Source: an uncultured Pseudomonadota bacterium
Lineage (GTDB): Bacteria; Pseudomonadota; Alphaproteobacteria; RF32; CAG-239
Assembly (NCBI GenBank): GCA_949295995.1
Contig: CASFNK010000033.1
Location: 62,001-126,000 of the forward strand
Direction of reading: 5' to 3'
DNA: 64,000 bases
In this document: in pieces, positions 25,719-34,775 of the stretch
Position numbering within the stretch: the stretch's first letter is position 1
Layout: every line of letters begins with the position of its first letter
Made by a program: the position numbers and the translations under genes
Notes under the pieces: model-generated
What the model was told of the DNA's origin: nothing
Databases searched by the model: none
Seen by the model: only the letters and a program-made list of their open reading frames with translations

Positions 25719-26591
25719 TTATAATTCGTGAATAGCTTTTCTGATTTTTTTAATAGAGTTAAGTTCAATCTGCCGAACTCTCTCTTTGGAAATAGCATAG
25801 ATTTTACTCAAATCGTCTAAAGTAACGGCTTTCTCAGCCAAACGACGTTTAAAGAGAATATCCTTTTCACGTTGATTGAGGCAACTAAGAGCTTGCTGAA
25901 ATAAACGCTTCCGATAAAGCAAAGTTTCGGAATAAGCCAATTTTTCTTCCTGATTAGGTTTTTTATCGGAAATAAAATCAATCCACTCACTACCACTATC
26001 TGAAGACGCATCAATCAAAGTATTAAGCGAACCATCATGAGCTTTCAAGCGCATATTCATATCGGTTACTTCTTGAACGCTCACATCAAGACTTTGAGCA
26101 ATATCACCTAAAATCTCATGAGAAAGTTCGCGATCATCCATAAGATTGAGCTGATTTTTTATTTTTCGCAAATTAAAGAAAAGTTTTTTTTGAGCGGCAG
26201 TTGTACCGATTTTCACCAAAGACCAAGAACTTAAAATATATTTTTGAATTGACGCTTTAATCCACCAAAGAGCGTATGTCGAAAAGCGAAATCCTTTATT
26301 TGGTTCAAATTTATTCAAGGCATAAAGTAAACCGATATTTCCTTCCGCAATCATTTCGTTAATAGGCAGACCATAACCTTTATACCTTGCAACGACTTTA
26401 ACCACCAACCTTAAATGAGAATCAACCAGTTGTTGAGCAATTTTGGGATTATGGCTTTTTTTGTATTCAACCGCCAAAGCATATTCACTTTCTGGGGAAA
26501 GAATAGGAAATTTTCGAATACTCTGTAAATATCTTGCCAGATTTACTTCCGGCGAAAAGTCAAGTCCGTTCAGAGTGAAGTCTTTATTCAT
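25719..26591 (-). CDS. rpoH: Heat-shock sigma factor RpoH (sigma-32)
   Basis: RpoH directs RNA polymerase to heat-shock promoters. The 290-residue protein has region 1.2 (ARYLQSIRKFPILSPESEY), region 2 (EGNIGLLYALNKFEPNKGF, then STYALWWIKASIQKYIL), the RpoH-box-like stretch AAQKKLFFNLRKIKNQL, and region 4 with a helix-turn-helix (LDDLSKIYAISKERVRQIE). The order and length match the family. GAGGGAGGC precedes the ATG. It lies downstream of rluD on the same strand, an arrangement I recall from other alphaproteobacteria. Confidence 0.94.
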   Translation of the reverse strand: MNKDFTLNGLDFSPEVNLARYLQSIRKFPILSPESEYALAVEYKKSHNPKIAQQLVDSHLRLVVKVVARYKGYGLPINEMIAEGNIGLLYALNKFEPNKGFRFSTYALWWIKASIQKYILSSWSLVKIGTTAAQKKLFFNLRKIKNQLNLMDDRELSHEILGDIAQSLDVSVQEVTDMNMRLKAHDGSLNTLIDASSDSGSEWIDFISDKKPNQEEKLAYSETLLYRKRLFQQALSCLNQREKDILFKRRLAEKAVTLDDLSKIYAISKERVRQIELNSIKKIRKAIHEL

Positions 26592-26695
26592 AATAGCCTC
26601 CCTCGCAAATAATTGACAGAGGCAACAATATTAGGATTTCAAGATATATACAATCTGACTTTTAGTTTTAATATAAATAAACGCAAAAATAGTAA

Positions 26696-27673
26696 TCAAA
26701 ACATATTCAAACAAGTAAGCAATTCAACAAAATCCTCGGGATAAGAAGAATCAAATTGCATAAAATCCTTCAAGTGAGGATGCACAAAACCAAGACTTTT
26801 GGCATGTAATGCTTGTCTCGGAAAGTGATTAATAAAGGATTTAACTTCTTGCGATACACCGCTAATTGAGGTTTTAGAACTTTTCTCATAGAGCTGATCG
26901 CCGATTAAATTGCATCCGATACTTGATAAATGCACTCTGATTTGGTGTGTTCGTCCGGTTTCAAGATTGCATTGTATGAGAGAGGCGGTATTTCCACAAA
27001 GTTTTAGGGTTTTATAATTGGTAACGGCATGCTTTCCTCCTGTTTGCACAATCGCCATTTTTTTTCGATTATAACGACTTCGTCCGATATTTTCCTCAAT
27101 TTTTCCTTGTAAAGGATTTGGCACGCCATACACAACTGCATGGTATGTTCGTTCAATAGAATGTTCGGCAAATTGCTCAGCCAAACCACGATGTGTCAAA
27201 TCATTTTTAGCCACAACCAACAAGCCGCTAGTATCTTTATCAATACGGTGCACAATACCCGGTCGCTTAACCCCTCCGATTCCCGAAAGATTATCTTTGC
27301 AATGAAAGAGCAGCGCATTCACCAAAGTCCCATGATATGAGCCGGGAGCCGGATGGACGGTCATGCCGGCAGGCTTATTCACCACAATCAAGTCATCATC
27401 TTCATAAACAATGTTCAAGGGAATATCTTCTGGCGTAGGATTAGCTTCTTCTAAAGGCGGAATTTCGACCTGAAACTCCTCTCCTTTACGAACTTTGTAA
27501 GCACAATCAGAAATCAGCCTGTCTTCACAACTCACCATTCCTTGTTCAATTAGTCTTTGCACTTGTGAACGAGATAATTCAGAAATATTTTGCGCCAAAA
27601 ATTTATCCACCCTTGTACCGGCAGAACACTCATCAACTTCTGACGAGGTAAAAATGTTAGAATCAAATTCCAT
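26696..27673 (-). CDS. rluD: 23S rRNA pseudouridine synthase RluD
   Basis: RluD makes the pseudouridines of helix 69 in 23S rRNA. Residues about 14-75 are an S4 RNA-binding domain (RVDKFLAQNISELSRSQVQRL). The catalytic domain has GIVHRIDKDTSGLLVVAKND with the essential aspartate, and the C-terminal ETGRTHQIRVHLSSIGCNLIGD. The 325-residue length is normal. The start is the ATG at 27673; upstream ribosome binding is weak. It is divergent from the small membrane-protein gene at 27756 and precedes rpoH by about 100 bp. Confidence 0.93.
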   Translation of the reverse strand: MEFDSNIFTSSEVDECSAGTRVDKFLAQNISELSRSQVQRLIEQGMVSCEDRLISDCAYKVRKGEEFQVEIPPLEEANPTPEDIPLNIVYEDDDLIVVNKPAGMTVHPAPGSYHGTLVNALLFHCKDNLSGIGGVKRPGIVHRIDKDTSGLLVVAKNDLTHRGLAEQFAEHSIERTYHAVVYGVPNPLQGKIEENIGRSRYNRKKMAIVQTGGKHAVTNYKTLKLCGNTASLIQCNLETGRTHQIRVHLSSIGCNLIGDQLYEKSSKTSISGVSQEVKSFINHFPRQALHAKSLGFVHPHLKDFMQFDSSYPEDFVELLTCLNMF

Positions 27674-27755
27674 GGACTTAGCAATAAAAAATTTACACTT
27701 TTGAGAATATAATATTTGTTAAGATACAAGTAATCTGCTAAAATGCAAGGATAAG

Positions 27756-28040
27756 ATGATGGATAAATTAAAATTAATCAAAACAATAGTTTTTTTCATA
27801 ACCTTTTTACTGGTATTAGGCAGCATAAGCCTTTTAGGGATTATTTATAAAAAAGCAACCCATAAACCGGAACTTGCCTCAAGCACGATTAACCTTCGGC
27901 AAGAAAAAGGAAGTGAAATATCCTCATTTAAAGTCGAAAATGGAACAATATATCTTTTGGTAAAAGGCTCCAGCCAACCGGATCGAATTATTATCATTCG
28001 TGAAGATAGCACTGAGCCGCAACAAATTCATCTAAATTAG
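27756..28040 (+). CDS. Small single-helix membrane protein (DUF6476-like)
   Basis: The 94-residue protein has one membrane helix near residues 8-30 and a short, probably periplasmic, beta-rich tail. The hydrophobic stretch and its position divergent from rluD resemble a small alphaproteobacterial family of unknown function (DUF6476); I am only moderately sure. CAAGGATAAG precedes two adjacent ATG codons at 27756 and 27759. The next gene starts 12 bp later, so they are probably co-transcribed. Confidence 0.55.
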   Translation: MMDKLKLIKTIVFFITFLLVLGSISLLGIIYKKATHKPELASSTINLRQEKGSEISSFKVENGTIYLLVKGSSQPDRIIIIREDSTEPQQIHLN

Positions 28041-28052
28041 AGGGGTATTTTT

Positions 28053-29090
28053 ATGAGTGAGAATCAACAACCCAAAAAGGTATTCAAAAAAATAAAACAC
28101 AAAAGACCAATGTCTCAAGGTTCAAGAATTACTCCCGCAATGTCTGTTCCCGCATCAACCGAAGCAGACATTAAAGCCCTATTGGCAGAAGACACTCCGC
28201 CGCAAGAGCAAAAAGCGTCTCCTGCTCCCAAAAACAATGATGAAGAAGACGAATTTGAGCGTTTACTAAATGAATTCATTAGTGCCGAATTAGATGATTC
28301 ATTAGAAAATGCCCAAGAAAATTTGGAAAACATAAAGAATGGAGATGTTCAAGAACAAAAACAACCTCTCCCCTTTAGTAACACCGATGAAGAAAATTCC
28401 AACCTTCTGGAAGACCCTGAAAAATCTCTGTACCGCGCCTATCAAAATTACTTTTTTGCGATTCGCGCAATGACTGAGAACCAAAACGTAACCTCTATAT
28501 CTCCCTCTCTCTCTGCCAAAAATTTTTATCCCCACTACAAGCCGCGCCTTGGAATTCGCATTTCCAAAGAAATTATGCAAGGTTGGGACATAATGCTTAA
28601 AATATTTCCGCAAGATTTAGCGTCATTAAATCCAGGAGGAACTGATGATGAGCTCTTAGATTTTGCGGAACAAGCCAATGATGAAAATTTACAATTAGCA
28701 GTAATTTCTTATGTTGAAATTTTAATCGAAATGGAAGGCTGCGATATTCAATATGAAATGCGTAAAATAAAAGCCGAGCGCCGCAAAATTGAAAAAGAGA
28801 TTTACGAAGCCCATCAAGCACGTGTTGAACGCAGCCAAAAATATATAGAAGCCATCAAAAACAAAGAATTCCCGATAGACGCCGAAAGATTGGTCAAAAA
28901 CTTTTTCAAAACCTCCAACAAGGATGCCGAAGGAGCTTATCAAATGCTCACCACCAATCCGGCAACTTTTTCGCCGATTGAAATCAGCAAAATCAAACCT
29001 AGACTCTTTGGACTCATTAAAGTTACACCGCAAGACGGCATCAGAGTTAATCGCGAAATTGGAGAATTTATAAAAAAGCTAAAGGCCTAA
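28053..29090 (+). CDS. Hypothetical cytoplasmic protein upstream of the coupling-protein locus
   Basis: The 345-residue product has no signal peptide or membrane helix. Residues 1-25 are basic (KKVFKKIKHKRP) and 35-130 are acidic and disordered. Residues 130-345 are helical, with a probable coiled coil at 230-270 (MRKIKAERRKIEKEIYEAHQA). I recognise no domain. AGAGGGG lies before the ATG. It may belong to the locus ending with the VirD4-like gene, but a separate promoter precedes the next gene. Confidence 0.6.
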   Translation: MSENQQPKKVFKKIKHKRPMSQGSRITPAMSVPASTEADIKALLAEDTPPQEQKASPAPKNNDEEDEFERLLNEFISAELDDSLENAQENLENIKNGDVQEQKQPLPFSNTDEENSNLLEDPEKSLYRAYQNYFFAIRAMTENQNVTSISPSLSAKNFYPHYKPRLGIRISKEIMQGWDIMLKIFPQDLASLNPGGTDDELLDFAEQANDENLQLAVISYVEILIEMEGCDIQYEMRKIKAERRKIEKEIYEAHQARVERSQKYIEAIKNKEFPIDAERLVKNFFKTSNKDAEGAYQMLTTNPATFSPIEISKIKPRLFGLIKVTPQDGIRVNREIGEFIKKLKA

Positions 29091-29109
29091 AGAATATTTT
29101 ACAAAAATA

Positions 29110-29138
29110 TAGACAAAAAACATTTTTAATGCTACACT
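29110..29138 (+). promoter_or_regulatory. Candidate promoter of the coupling-protein operon
   Basis: TAGACA at 29110-29115 and TACACT at 29133-29138 are spaced by exactly 17 bp, and the predicted start site lies about 25 bp before the ATG at 29172. No terminator separates the genes from 29172 to 35784, so one transcript could cover all six. Confidence 0.45.
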
Positions 29139-29171
29139 TAAGTTAATAAACAAGATTTTAAGGTGAAGAAT

Positions 29172-30629
29172 ATGGCAGATACCCCCAAAACAGTGAGCGT
29201 AAACGAAGCATCAGCTCCTCAAGCCCCACAACCGGTGCAACAACCGGCACCTCAACCTACGTCTCAAAACAATTCTGAGCCGCAAAAAACCATTGCCTTA
29301 TCACAAAACCCCAAAAAGGAAGCCCAAACCTTCCAAGGAATGACCGTTGCCCAAAAATTAAACTATCTTAATATTAAAGAAAAGCGCGGTATTTTAACTC
29401 CTGAGGAACGTAAACAACAAGAAGAATGCCGTGAGCAGTTAGCGAAAGAACAAGAAGGCGATGAAGGCGAAATCACCCCTGAAGATGGAACCAAAGTTGG
29501 CGAAAAAGATGATGAACCCAAAGACCTCTTCAAAGAACAAGACATCATTCAATATATGTATAATGAATGGCTGTTAGGCGGTGCTAACTGGCTCTACAAA
29601 AAGACTTACAAACAAGTTGACAAGATGTATGAAGCATTCAAAAATCGTTGTGCTCAAGCTAAAATGGATGCCCAAAAACGCAAAAATGCAACTTATGACA
29701 CCATTACCACCCGTGATAACATTGATGACAAAGCCGTCAAACTTTATGATGGGCAAAAGGCCTCTATCGACAAAGGCAAGGAAGGACTTAAAGCTGTTTT
29801 AGAAGACATTAAAAACGGCAATATTGATGCCTCCAAAGCCACAGGCTTAACCAAACGCCTTATGCAAGAATTGCCGGAAGGCAAACGTCAACAATTTTGC
29901 ACCGAAGCACAAGCCATGATTGAAAACTTGGCTGAGAATATGAAAACCATTCATTTCGTAGCAGGTCAACTTGCTCGTGCCCAAATGGCTGAAAGCATAT
30001 GCATCAACCAAGACGCTTTCAAAAATTCAGTTCCGGCTAATGTTTTTGAGGCCATGGAAAAACGTAACGCCTTAGCTATTGCCGCCCAAATGGATGAATG
30101 GCAAAAACAAGGCAAGAATCCGGCTAAGCTCATTCAAAAATTAAAAGATGACGTTGAAAAAGCCAACAAATTTGCCGATAAACAATATAAAAAAGAAAAA
30201 TTTGATGAAGCCGGCAAAAAAGGTAAAGAAAACAAAACGCTTCGTAAAATTAACGAATCACTAGGTATTCCGCCGGAAGAAATCACCAAACCGCAACACT
30301 ATGAACCACAAACCATGTTGCAGCATTTGATTGTTTCTAACAACTTGGAAATGGGAATAACTGAAAAATTAAACAAATTAAACAGCAGAGAAGGAGTTCA
30401 AGCCGCACGTCTTGATGAAAATTACACTCCTAGAAGAGCTCATCTTCATGACCGTGTTGCCAACTGTGCCCGATATAGTGAAATGATACGTTCTCGTGTT
30501 AACCCACAAGGCTATCTGGCAGGAGACCGCCAAGGACAGCTTCGCACGCAACAACTCAGAAACGTACGCCCGCAATTTAATATGGACGCCTACCGCATGG
30601 CTCAACAGCAACAAGGAGCCACTAAGTAA
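29172..30629 (+). CDS. Hypothetical protein with Pro/Gln-rich N-terminus, first gene of the coupling-protein operon
   Basis: The 485-residue product starts with a low-complexity segment rich in Pro, Gln and Ala (residues 10-50) and an acidic patch near 90-120. Residues 125-390 are helical and lysine-rich. The C-terminal 70 residues are rich in Arg and Gln. No signal peptide or membrane helix is seen, and no domain is recognised. AAGGTGAAGAAT favours the ATG at 29172 over an in-frame GTG 9 bp upstream. Two bases separate its stop from the next start. A cytosolic adaptor or substrate of the secretion apparatus is possible but unproven. Confidence 0.6.
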   Translation: MADTPKTVSVNEASAPQAPQPVQQPAPQPTSQNNSEPQKTIALSQNPKKEAQTFQGMTVAQKLNYLNIKEKRGILTPEERKQQEECREQLAKEQEGDEGEITPEDGTKVGEKDDEPKDLFKEQDIIQYMYNEWLLGGANWLYKKTYKQVDKMYEAFKNRCAQAKMDAQKRKNATYDTITTRDNIDDKAVKLYDGQKASIDKGKEGLKAVLEDIKNGNIDASKATGLTKRLMQELPEGKRQQFCTEAQAMIENLAENMKTIHFVAGQLARAQMAESICINQDAFKNSVPANVFEAMEKRNALAIAAQMDEWQKQGKNPAKLIQKLKDDVEKANKFADKQYKKEKFDEAGKKGKENKTLRKINESLGIPPEEITKPQHYEPQTMLQHLIVSNNLEMGITEKLNKLNSREGVQAARLDENYTPRRAHLHDRVANCARYSEMIRSRVNPQGYLAGDRQGQLRTQQLRNVRPQFNMDAYRMAQQQQGATK

Positions 30630-30631
30630 CC

Positions 30632-31129
30632 ATGCTAAAAAAGCTTCTGAAATTTTGCAAATGGCTTATGGTCGGAATAATCTGGACGTATGTATTTTTA
30701 TACGCCAGCTTATTTTTCACCAGTACAATCTGGAATTTCAACTACCTATCACTCATTGATTGGGAAATTATTTCAGCTTATTGGAATCAAGGTGGTAGCA
30801 TTAAAGAAGCCACAGATTACGGTCTGTTTCTAACCTTAATTTTGCTCATTCCGCTCTGGATCTTGGGCTGGAGATATTTTTATCATCGAGATTTCATATC
30901 TATATTATTAGCCCCCATCAACTGGTATAATCAAAAACAAATCAAAAAATACGGTCAAAATGCATCACGTATTGTAATTAAAAACATGGGAAGTACCGGT
31001 AAAAAAATCAATCCCGAAGAAATGATTGAAGCAAAATTAAAAGATTTTAAAACCAATATAGAACAACAAGAAAAGAACTCAGATATCTTAAGAGAAAAAC
31101 TTAAAGAAAAATTTGATAAAAAAAATTAA
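30632..31129 (+). CDS. Two-helix membrane protein, paralogue of the next gene product
   Basis: The 165-residue protein has membrane helices near residues 10-32 and 65-83, with a short loop between (WEIISAYWNQGGSIKEATDYG). A cytoplasmic basic tail follows with a coiled-coil end. It aligns over about 130 residues with the N-terminal part of the product at 31189-32499: an opening helix with GIIW/GIFW, a loop with a W-Q-G core, and IPLWILGW/IPLWLTGW in helix 2. Family unknown. It lies two bases after the previous stop and is probably part of one membrane complex. Confidence 0.6.
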   Translation: MLKKLLKFCKWLMVGIIWTYVFLYASLFFTSTIWNFNYLSLIDWEIISAYWNQGGSIKEATDYGLFLTLILLIPLWILGWRYFYHRDFISILLAPINWYNQKQIKKYGQNASRIVIKNMGSTGKKINPEEMIEAKLKDFKTNIEQQEKNSDILREKLKEKFDKKN

Positions 31130-31188
31130 ATAAAGAATTAACCAATAAGAGATAAACTTAACACAAAACATTTGGGAGAAAATAACCT

Positions 31189-32499
31189 TTGAAACCCTTT
31201 TTAATAACAGTCCGCATTATATTTGTAGGCATCTTCTGGAGCATATTTTTTCTGGAAGGGATAAGGGTTATTATGCTCACCAACTGGCACTTTGATATCT
31301 TTCGCTCTCGCCATTGGGAACATTTGTATAATTTATGGTATCAAGGTTGGACCATACAAGCTCCCAAAGAATGGGCGTTTATTTTAATCATTTTAACATT
31401 TATTCCCTTGTGGTTAACAGGTTGGGCGGCATTAAGCCTAATTGCTTGGGATAAATTATTGGTAAAACTGGTTGTTTACCCGATAAAGCTGTTTCGTAAA
31501 CTATTCTACAAGCAAGTAACCGTCATAGCGACTAAAAAGCATGGTCAACCGGTAAAAAAGAAAAAATCTTACAAAGAAATAAGACCCCGCAGTATCCGCG
31601 CCCCGATTGATGACCGCATTGAAGACGCCTTGCCTCGTCCGACGACTTTAAGCAATCAAGTAACCAAGACGCAAAGTACTCCTAAAATAGCAACACCTGC
31701 CTTAACCGCATTAAGTTCACCCCCTCCGAGTGAGCCCAAAAGTTTTGACCATTCACTGTTTCAATTTGATGATGGCGAAAGTGATGACTTCGACTTTAAT
31801 TTTGATGCATTTGATACTCCGGCCGCCCCAAAAAAAGATGAAACACTCAAAGCTGACGACAAGAAAACACCTCGCGACAAAGAAAGGAACAAAGAAAATC
31901 GCGAGTTTAGAGACACAAGAGACAAGAAAGATTTTAACAAAAACGCCAAAGACGGACGTAAACCCCAATCTAATAATCGTAGCGAAAATCAAGTTCAGCG
32001 CGGCGGTTCACTTATGGATATTCTCAAACAAAAAGGCTATGAAATCATTACCGGTGCAACCCTTGCCAATAATTTAATAGATTTTATCGGTGTTGCGGGC
32101 AAGAAAATTTGTGTTTGCCTGCTTGATAAAGAACCCGGAGATTGGTTGGCAGATGAGGAAAGATTTAACGACGAAGAACCGCTCTGGTTCTCAGAAAGCA
32201 GTCATAGGATTTCTCCGGTCAGAAAAATTACATTATCTTGCCAAGCCTTAGAAGAAAAATTAAAAGAAGCAGATTTAAATTTCAGCATTACGCCGTATGT
32301 TATTATTCAGCTTGGCAACATTATCAATGCTGAAGATATGTTTGAAATCTGGGAGGAAATGAAAGTCAATGTAACAAGAATTGACAGAGGAACCCCTAAA
32401 GAAATTAAGCTTTTTGCCAAAACTTTGGAGGAAGCTGAAAATCACATAGACAATGACAAATTTGAAAAGCTCAAAAAATTAATTCGTAATATAAAATAA
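31189..32499 (+). CDS. Two-helix membrane protein with long acidic linker and C-terminal domain
   Basis: I read a TTG start at 31189, preceded by GGGAGAAAATAACC; the resulting N-terminus aligns with the paralogue at 30632. Helices lie near residues 8-28 and 61-82. Residues 100-265 are a Lys/Arg-, Pro- and Asp-rich linker. Residues 270-436 form an alpha/beta domain containing LMDILKQKGYEIITGATLAN and DFIGVAGKKICVCLLDKE. The latter faintly recalls restriction-endonuclease-like folds without the catalytic set. Function unknown. The VirD4-like gene starts 16 bp after the stop. Confidence 0.6.
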   Translation: MKPFLITVRIIFVGIFWSIFFLEGIRVIMLTNWHFDIFRSRHWEHLYNLWYQGWTIQAPKEWAFILIILTFIPLWLTGWAALSLIAWDKLLVKLVVYPIKLFRKLFYKQVTVIATKKHGQPVKKKKSYKEIRPRSIRAPIDDRIEDALPRPTTLSNQVTKTQSTPKIATPALTALSSPPPSEPKSFDHSLFQFDDGESDDFDFNFDAFDTPAAPKKDETLKADDKKTPRDKERNKENREFRDTRDKKDFNKNAKDGRKPQSNNRSENQVQRGGSLMDILKQKGYEIITGATLANNLIDFIGVAGKKICVCLLDKEPGDWLADEERFNDEEPLWFSESSHRISPVRKITLSCQALEEKLKEADLNFSITPYVIIQLGNIINAEDMFEIWEEMKVNVTRIDRGTPKEIKLFAKTLEEAENHIDNDKFEKLKKLIRNIK

Positions 32500-32515
32500 C
32501 AAAAGAGTAGCACGA

Positions 32516-34753
32516 ATGGAAAAACAAGGCGAAGAATGGGAAGAATATAATAACGCGGTTCGCTGGATGTTAATGACTTTCATTATAACATTTCTGGTAA
32601 CTGCGGTTCTGGCAATAATATCAATGCCGCTAGGTTATTTGATAGGAAGCGGCGTGTCCAAAGACACCCTAAGTGAAGTAGGTAAATTCATACAAACCAT
32701 ATTAAATTCACCGGACTACTTATTTTCCAGATATTGGAATTGGCTCAAACAAATAACAAATTACCATGGTCCCTTTTCAGTTGGTTTATGGTTGCCGATA
32801 CTTCCCTTTATTTCCCTTCCGTTTGGAATTATCATAGGAACATTAAACAACCCCTACCGTTTTCAATCCAACATTCACGGTTCTGCCCGCATAGCAGAAT
32901 TAAAAGATATCAAAAAAATGGGATTGTTGGACGGTTTCTGCATGGTTGTCGGTAAATACAAAGGGCATTTACTGATGTTAAAAGAGACCCTGTCAACTTT
33001 ATGTTGCGCACCTCCGGGTACCGGTAAAACCGCCGGGGTGGTTATTCCGACAATTTTCCACTCGCATGGTATGAGCATTGTGGTAAACGATCCAAAACCG
33101 GAATTGTGCTTTACCACCACCGGCGCCAGAGCCAAAGACGGACCGGTATTTGTGATTAACTGGGGTGCAGAGGATAATCCGGCTGAAGGCATTTATTATC
33201 CGAGTTGGAATCCGCTATCTCCAAACGCACTTCCGGCACCGGGACCTGACCGCGACATGTACGTGGACTCAATGTGTAACATTTTGGTTGAAGACCCGAA
33301 AGGCGGAGCAGACCCACACTGGTCAAAAACCGGTCGTGCAGCACTAACCGGATTTATTCACTTTATTGCTTCCAAGTGCGAACGTGCTCGTGCCAACGAC
33401 TATTTTATCGGTCGCGTTTATGAGGGAAAACTCGACGAAGAAGATAAAAGAGTTTTGGAAGGCTATTATCTGGAAATGCGCGATCCTATGGCTGCTAAAG
33501 CCATTCAAAATCTCCATAGCGGAACCTTAACGATTGATAACTACCTACCAATCGGAACATGGGCTCTGTTACCTGAAAAATGGATTGGTCATGAATCTTG
33601 CTTGGCAATGATATTGGAATGGGTAACCGAGTCGCAAATTAAGCAATCCCAAGAAATCAAACGTCGTCTGGATGAAGGAGACCAAATGGCCGCCATGGCT
33701 GATCCAATGCGCGATATGTTGGAAGAAGCCATTGAAGAAGCCAGAAAATACGGCTATTCACCACGCTGTATTGTTGAACTTAGCCAATTAAGCTCTATGC
33801 CGGATAAGGAGCGTGGTTCAGTACTATCAACCGGTTTCTCAGGTATTGGTATTTTCAAAAACTCGGCGGTTGTATCTCGTACCAGCTTTTCGGACTTACA
33901 CTTTAAGGATTTGCGCGGTATGAAAGACCCGATAACCGGCGAGTGGAAACCAATTTCGGTTTATCTGTCAGTTAACCAGGTTGATGCGAGAGCTTTGGGT
34001 GTAATTTCGGGAACATTTATTGAGTTAATGTCCTCTTACCTCATTGCGAACCCGCCGAAATTCCAAAACAAAACCGATGGTCAAATGGGACCGTTCCCAA
34101 CCTTGTTTGTATTGGACGAGTTTCCGCAAATGCCTAAATTAAAAGCCATTATTGATGGTCCGGCAGTCGGACGTGGTCAAAAAGTATCATACTTGCTGAT
34201 TGGACAAGACTTAGGACAAATTTCAGGTAAGTATGGTAAAGACGACTTGGAAACGGTTATTTCTACCACAGCCTGCAAAGTTATTTTATCACAAAACAAC
34301 GAGCAAACCGCCCAACGCTTCTCCAAAATGATTGGTAACAAGACCGTCCAAACCACTTCATTCTCCAAGAATGAAGGTATCAGCTTCCAAAAGGGTTCAA
34401 ACCCATTCAGTAAAAACGTTAGTTACCAATTACAAGGAACATCAGTAATTAGTACCACGCAATTACTGAGCTTACCGATGCTCAAACAAGTCGTACTGAT
34501 GCAAGGTTTCATTGATCGCCCGATTATGGCTGACGCGCCTCGTTTTTATCTGGACAAGCAAATGTTGGCATTATCAAAACTTCCGCCATCACCTTATGTT
34601 CCGGATTGGATTGTGGCTCAACGAGAAGATATCAATGAAGATATGCTTTCCAAATTGGGAATAGAATATGATCCGAACGAGGATTATGATGATGAAGACT
34701 TTGATGATGACGACTATAATGAAGAAGACATCAATACAACCCCTAATCAGTGA
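32516..34753 (+). CDS. VirD4/TraG-type coupling ATPase
   Basis: Coupling proteins are hexameric inner-membrane ATPases that hand substrates to type IV secretion or conjugation channels. Two N-terminal helices lie near residues 18-42 and 88-112. IHGSARIAELKD follows, as in VirD4/TraG. Walker A is APPGTGKT with K171, and Walker B is LFVLDEFPQM with D534-E535. The NPLSP and SRTSFSDL regions also fit the family. The C-terminus is a very acidic tail of about 25 residues. No other core type IV gene is visible here. A small HNH-like gene and a SUKH gene follow within 22 bp. Confidence 0.88.
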   Translation: MEKQGEEWEEYNNAVRWMLMTFIITFLVTAVLAIISMPLGYLIGSGVSKDTLSEVGKFIQTILNSPDYLFSRYWNWLKQITNYHGPFSVGLWLPILPFISLPFGIIIGTLNNPYRFQSNIHGSARIAELKDIKKMGLLDGFCMVVGKYKGHLLMLKETLSTLCCAPPGTGKTAGVVIPTIFHSHGMSIVVNDPKPELCFTTTGARAKDGPVFVINWGAEDNPAEGIYYPSWNPLSPNALPAPGPDRDMYVDSMCNILVEDPKGGADPHWSKTGRAALTGFIHFIASKCERARANDYFIGRVYEGKLDEEDKRVLEGYYLEMRDPMAAKAIQNLHSGTLTIDNYLPIGTWALLPEKWIGHESCLAMILEWVTESQIKQSQEIKRRLDEGDQMAAMADPMRDMLEEAIEEARKYGYSPRCIVELSQLSSMPDKERGSVLSTGFSGIGIFKNSAVVSRTSFSDLHFKDLRGMKDPITGEWKPISVYLSVNQVDARALGVISGTFIELMSSYLIANPPKFQNKTDGQMGPFPTLFVLDEFPQMPKLKAIIDGPAVGRGQKVSYLLIGQDLGQISGKYGKDDLETVISTTACKVILSQNNEQTAQRFSKMIGNKTVQTTSFSKNEGISFQKGSNPFSKNVSYQLQGTSVISTTQLLSLPMLKQVVLMQGFIDRPIMADAPRFYLDKQMLALSKLPPSPYVPDWIVAQREDINEDMLSKLGIEYDPNEDYDDEDFDDDDYNEEDINTTPNQ

Positions 34754-34775
34754 GATCAAAGAGATGAGGTAAGAG

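Noticed and set aside
31189-32499. PD-(D/E)xK nuclease in the C-terminal domain
   Set aside because: A strand pattern is suggestive but the required D and E-x-K residues are not in place.
28053-34753. Whole type IV secretion system
   Set aside because: Only the coupling ATPase is recognisable. No VirB4, VirB8, VirB9, VirB10 or relaxase is seen, so a complete apparatus cannot be claimed from this window.
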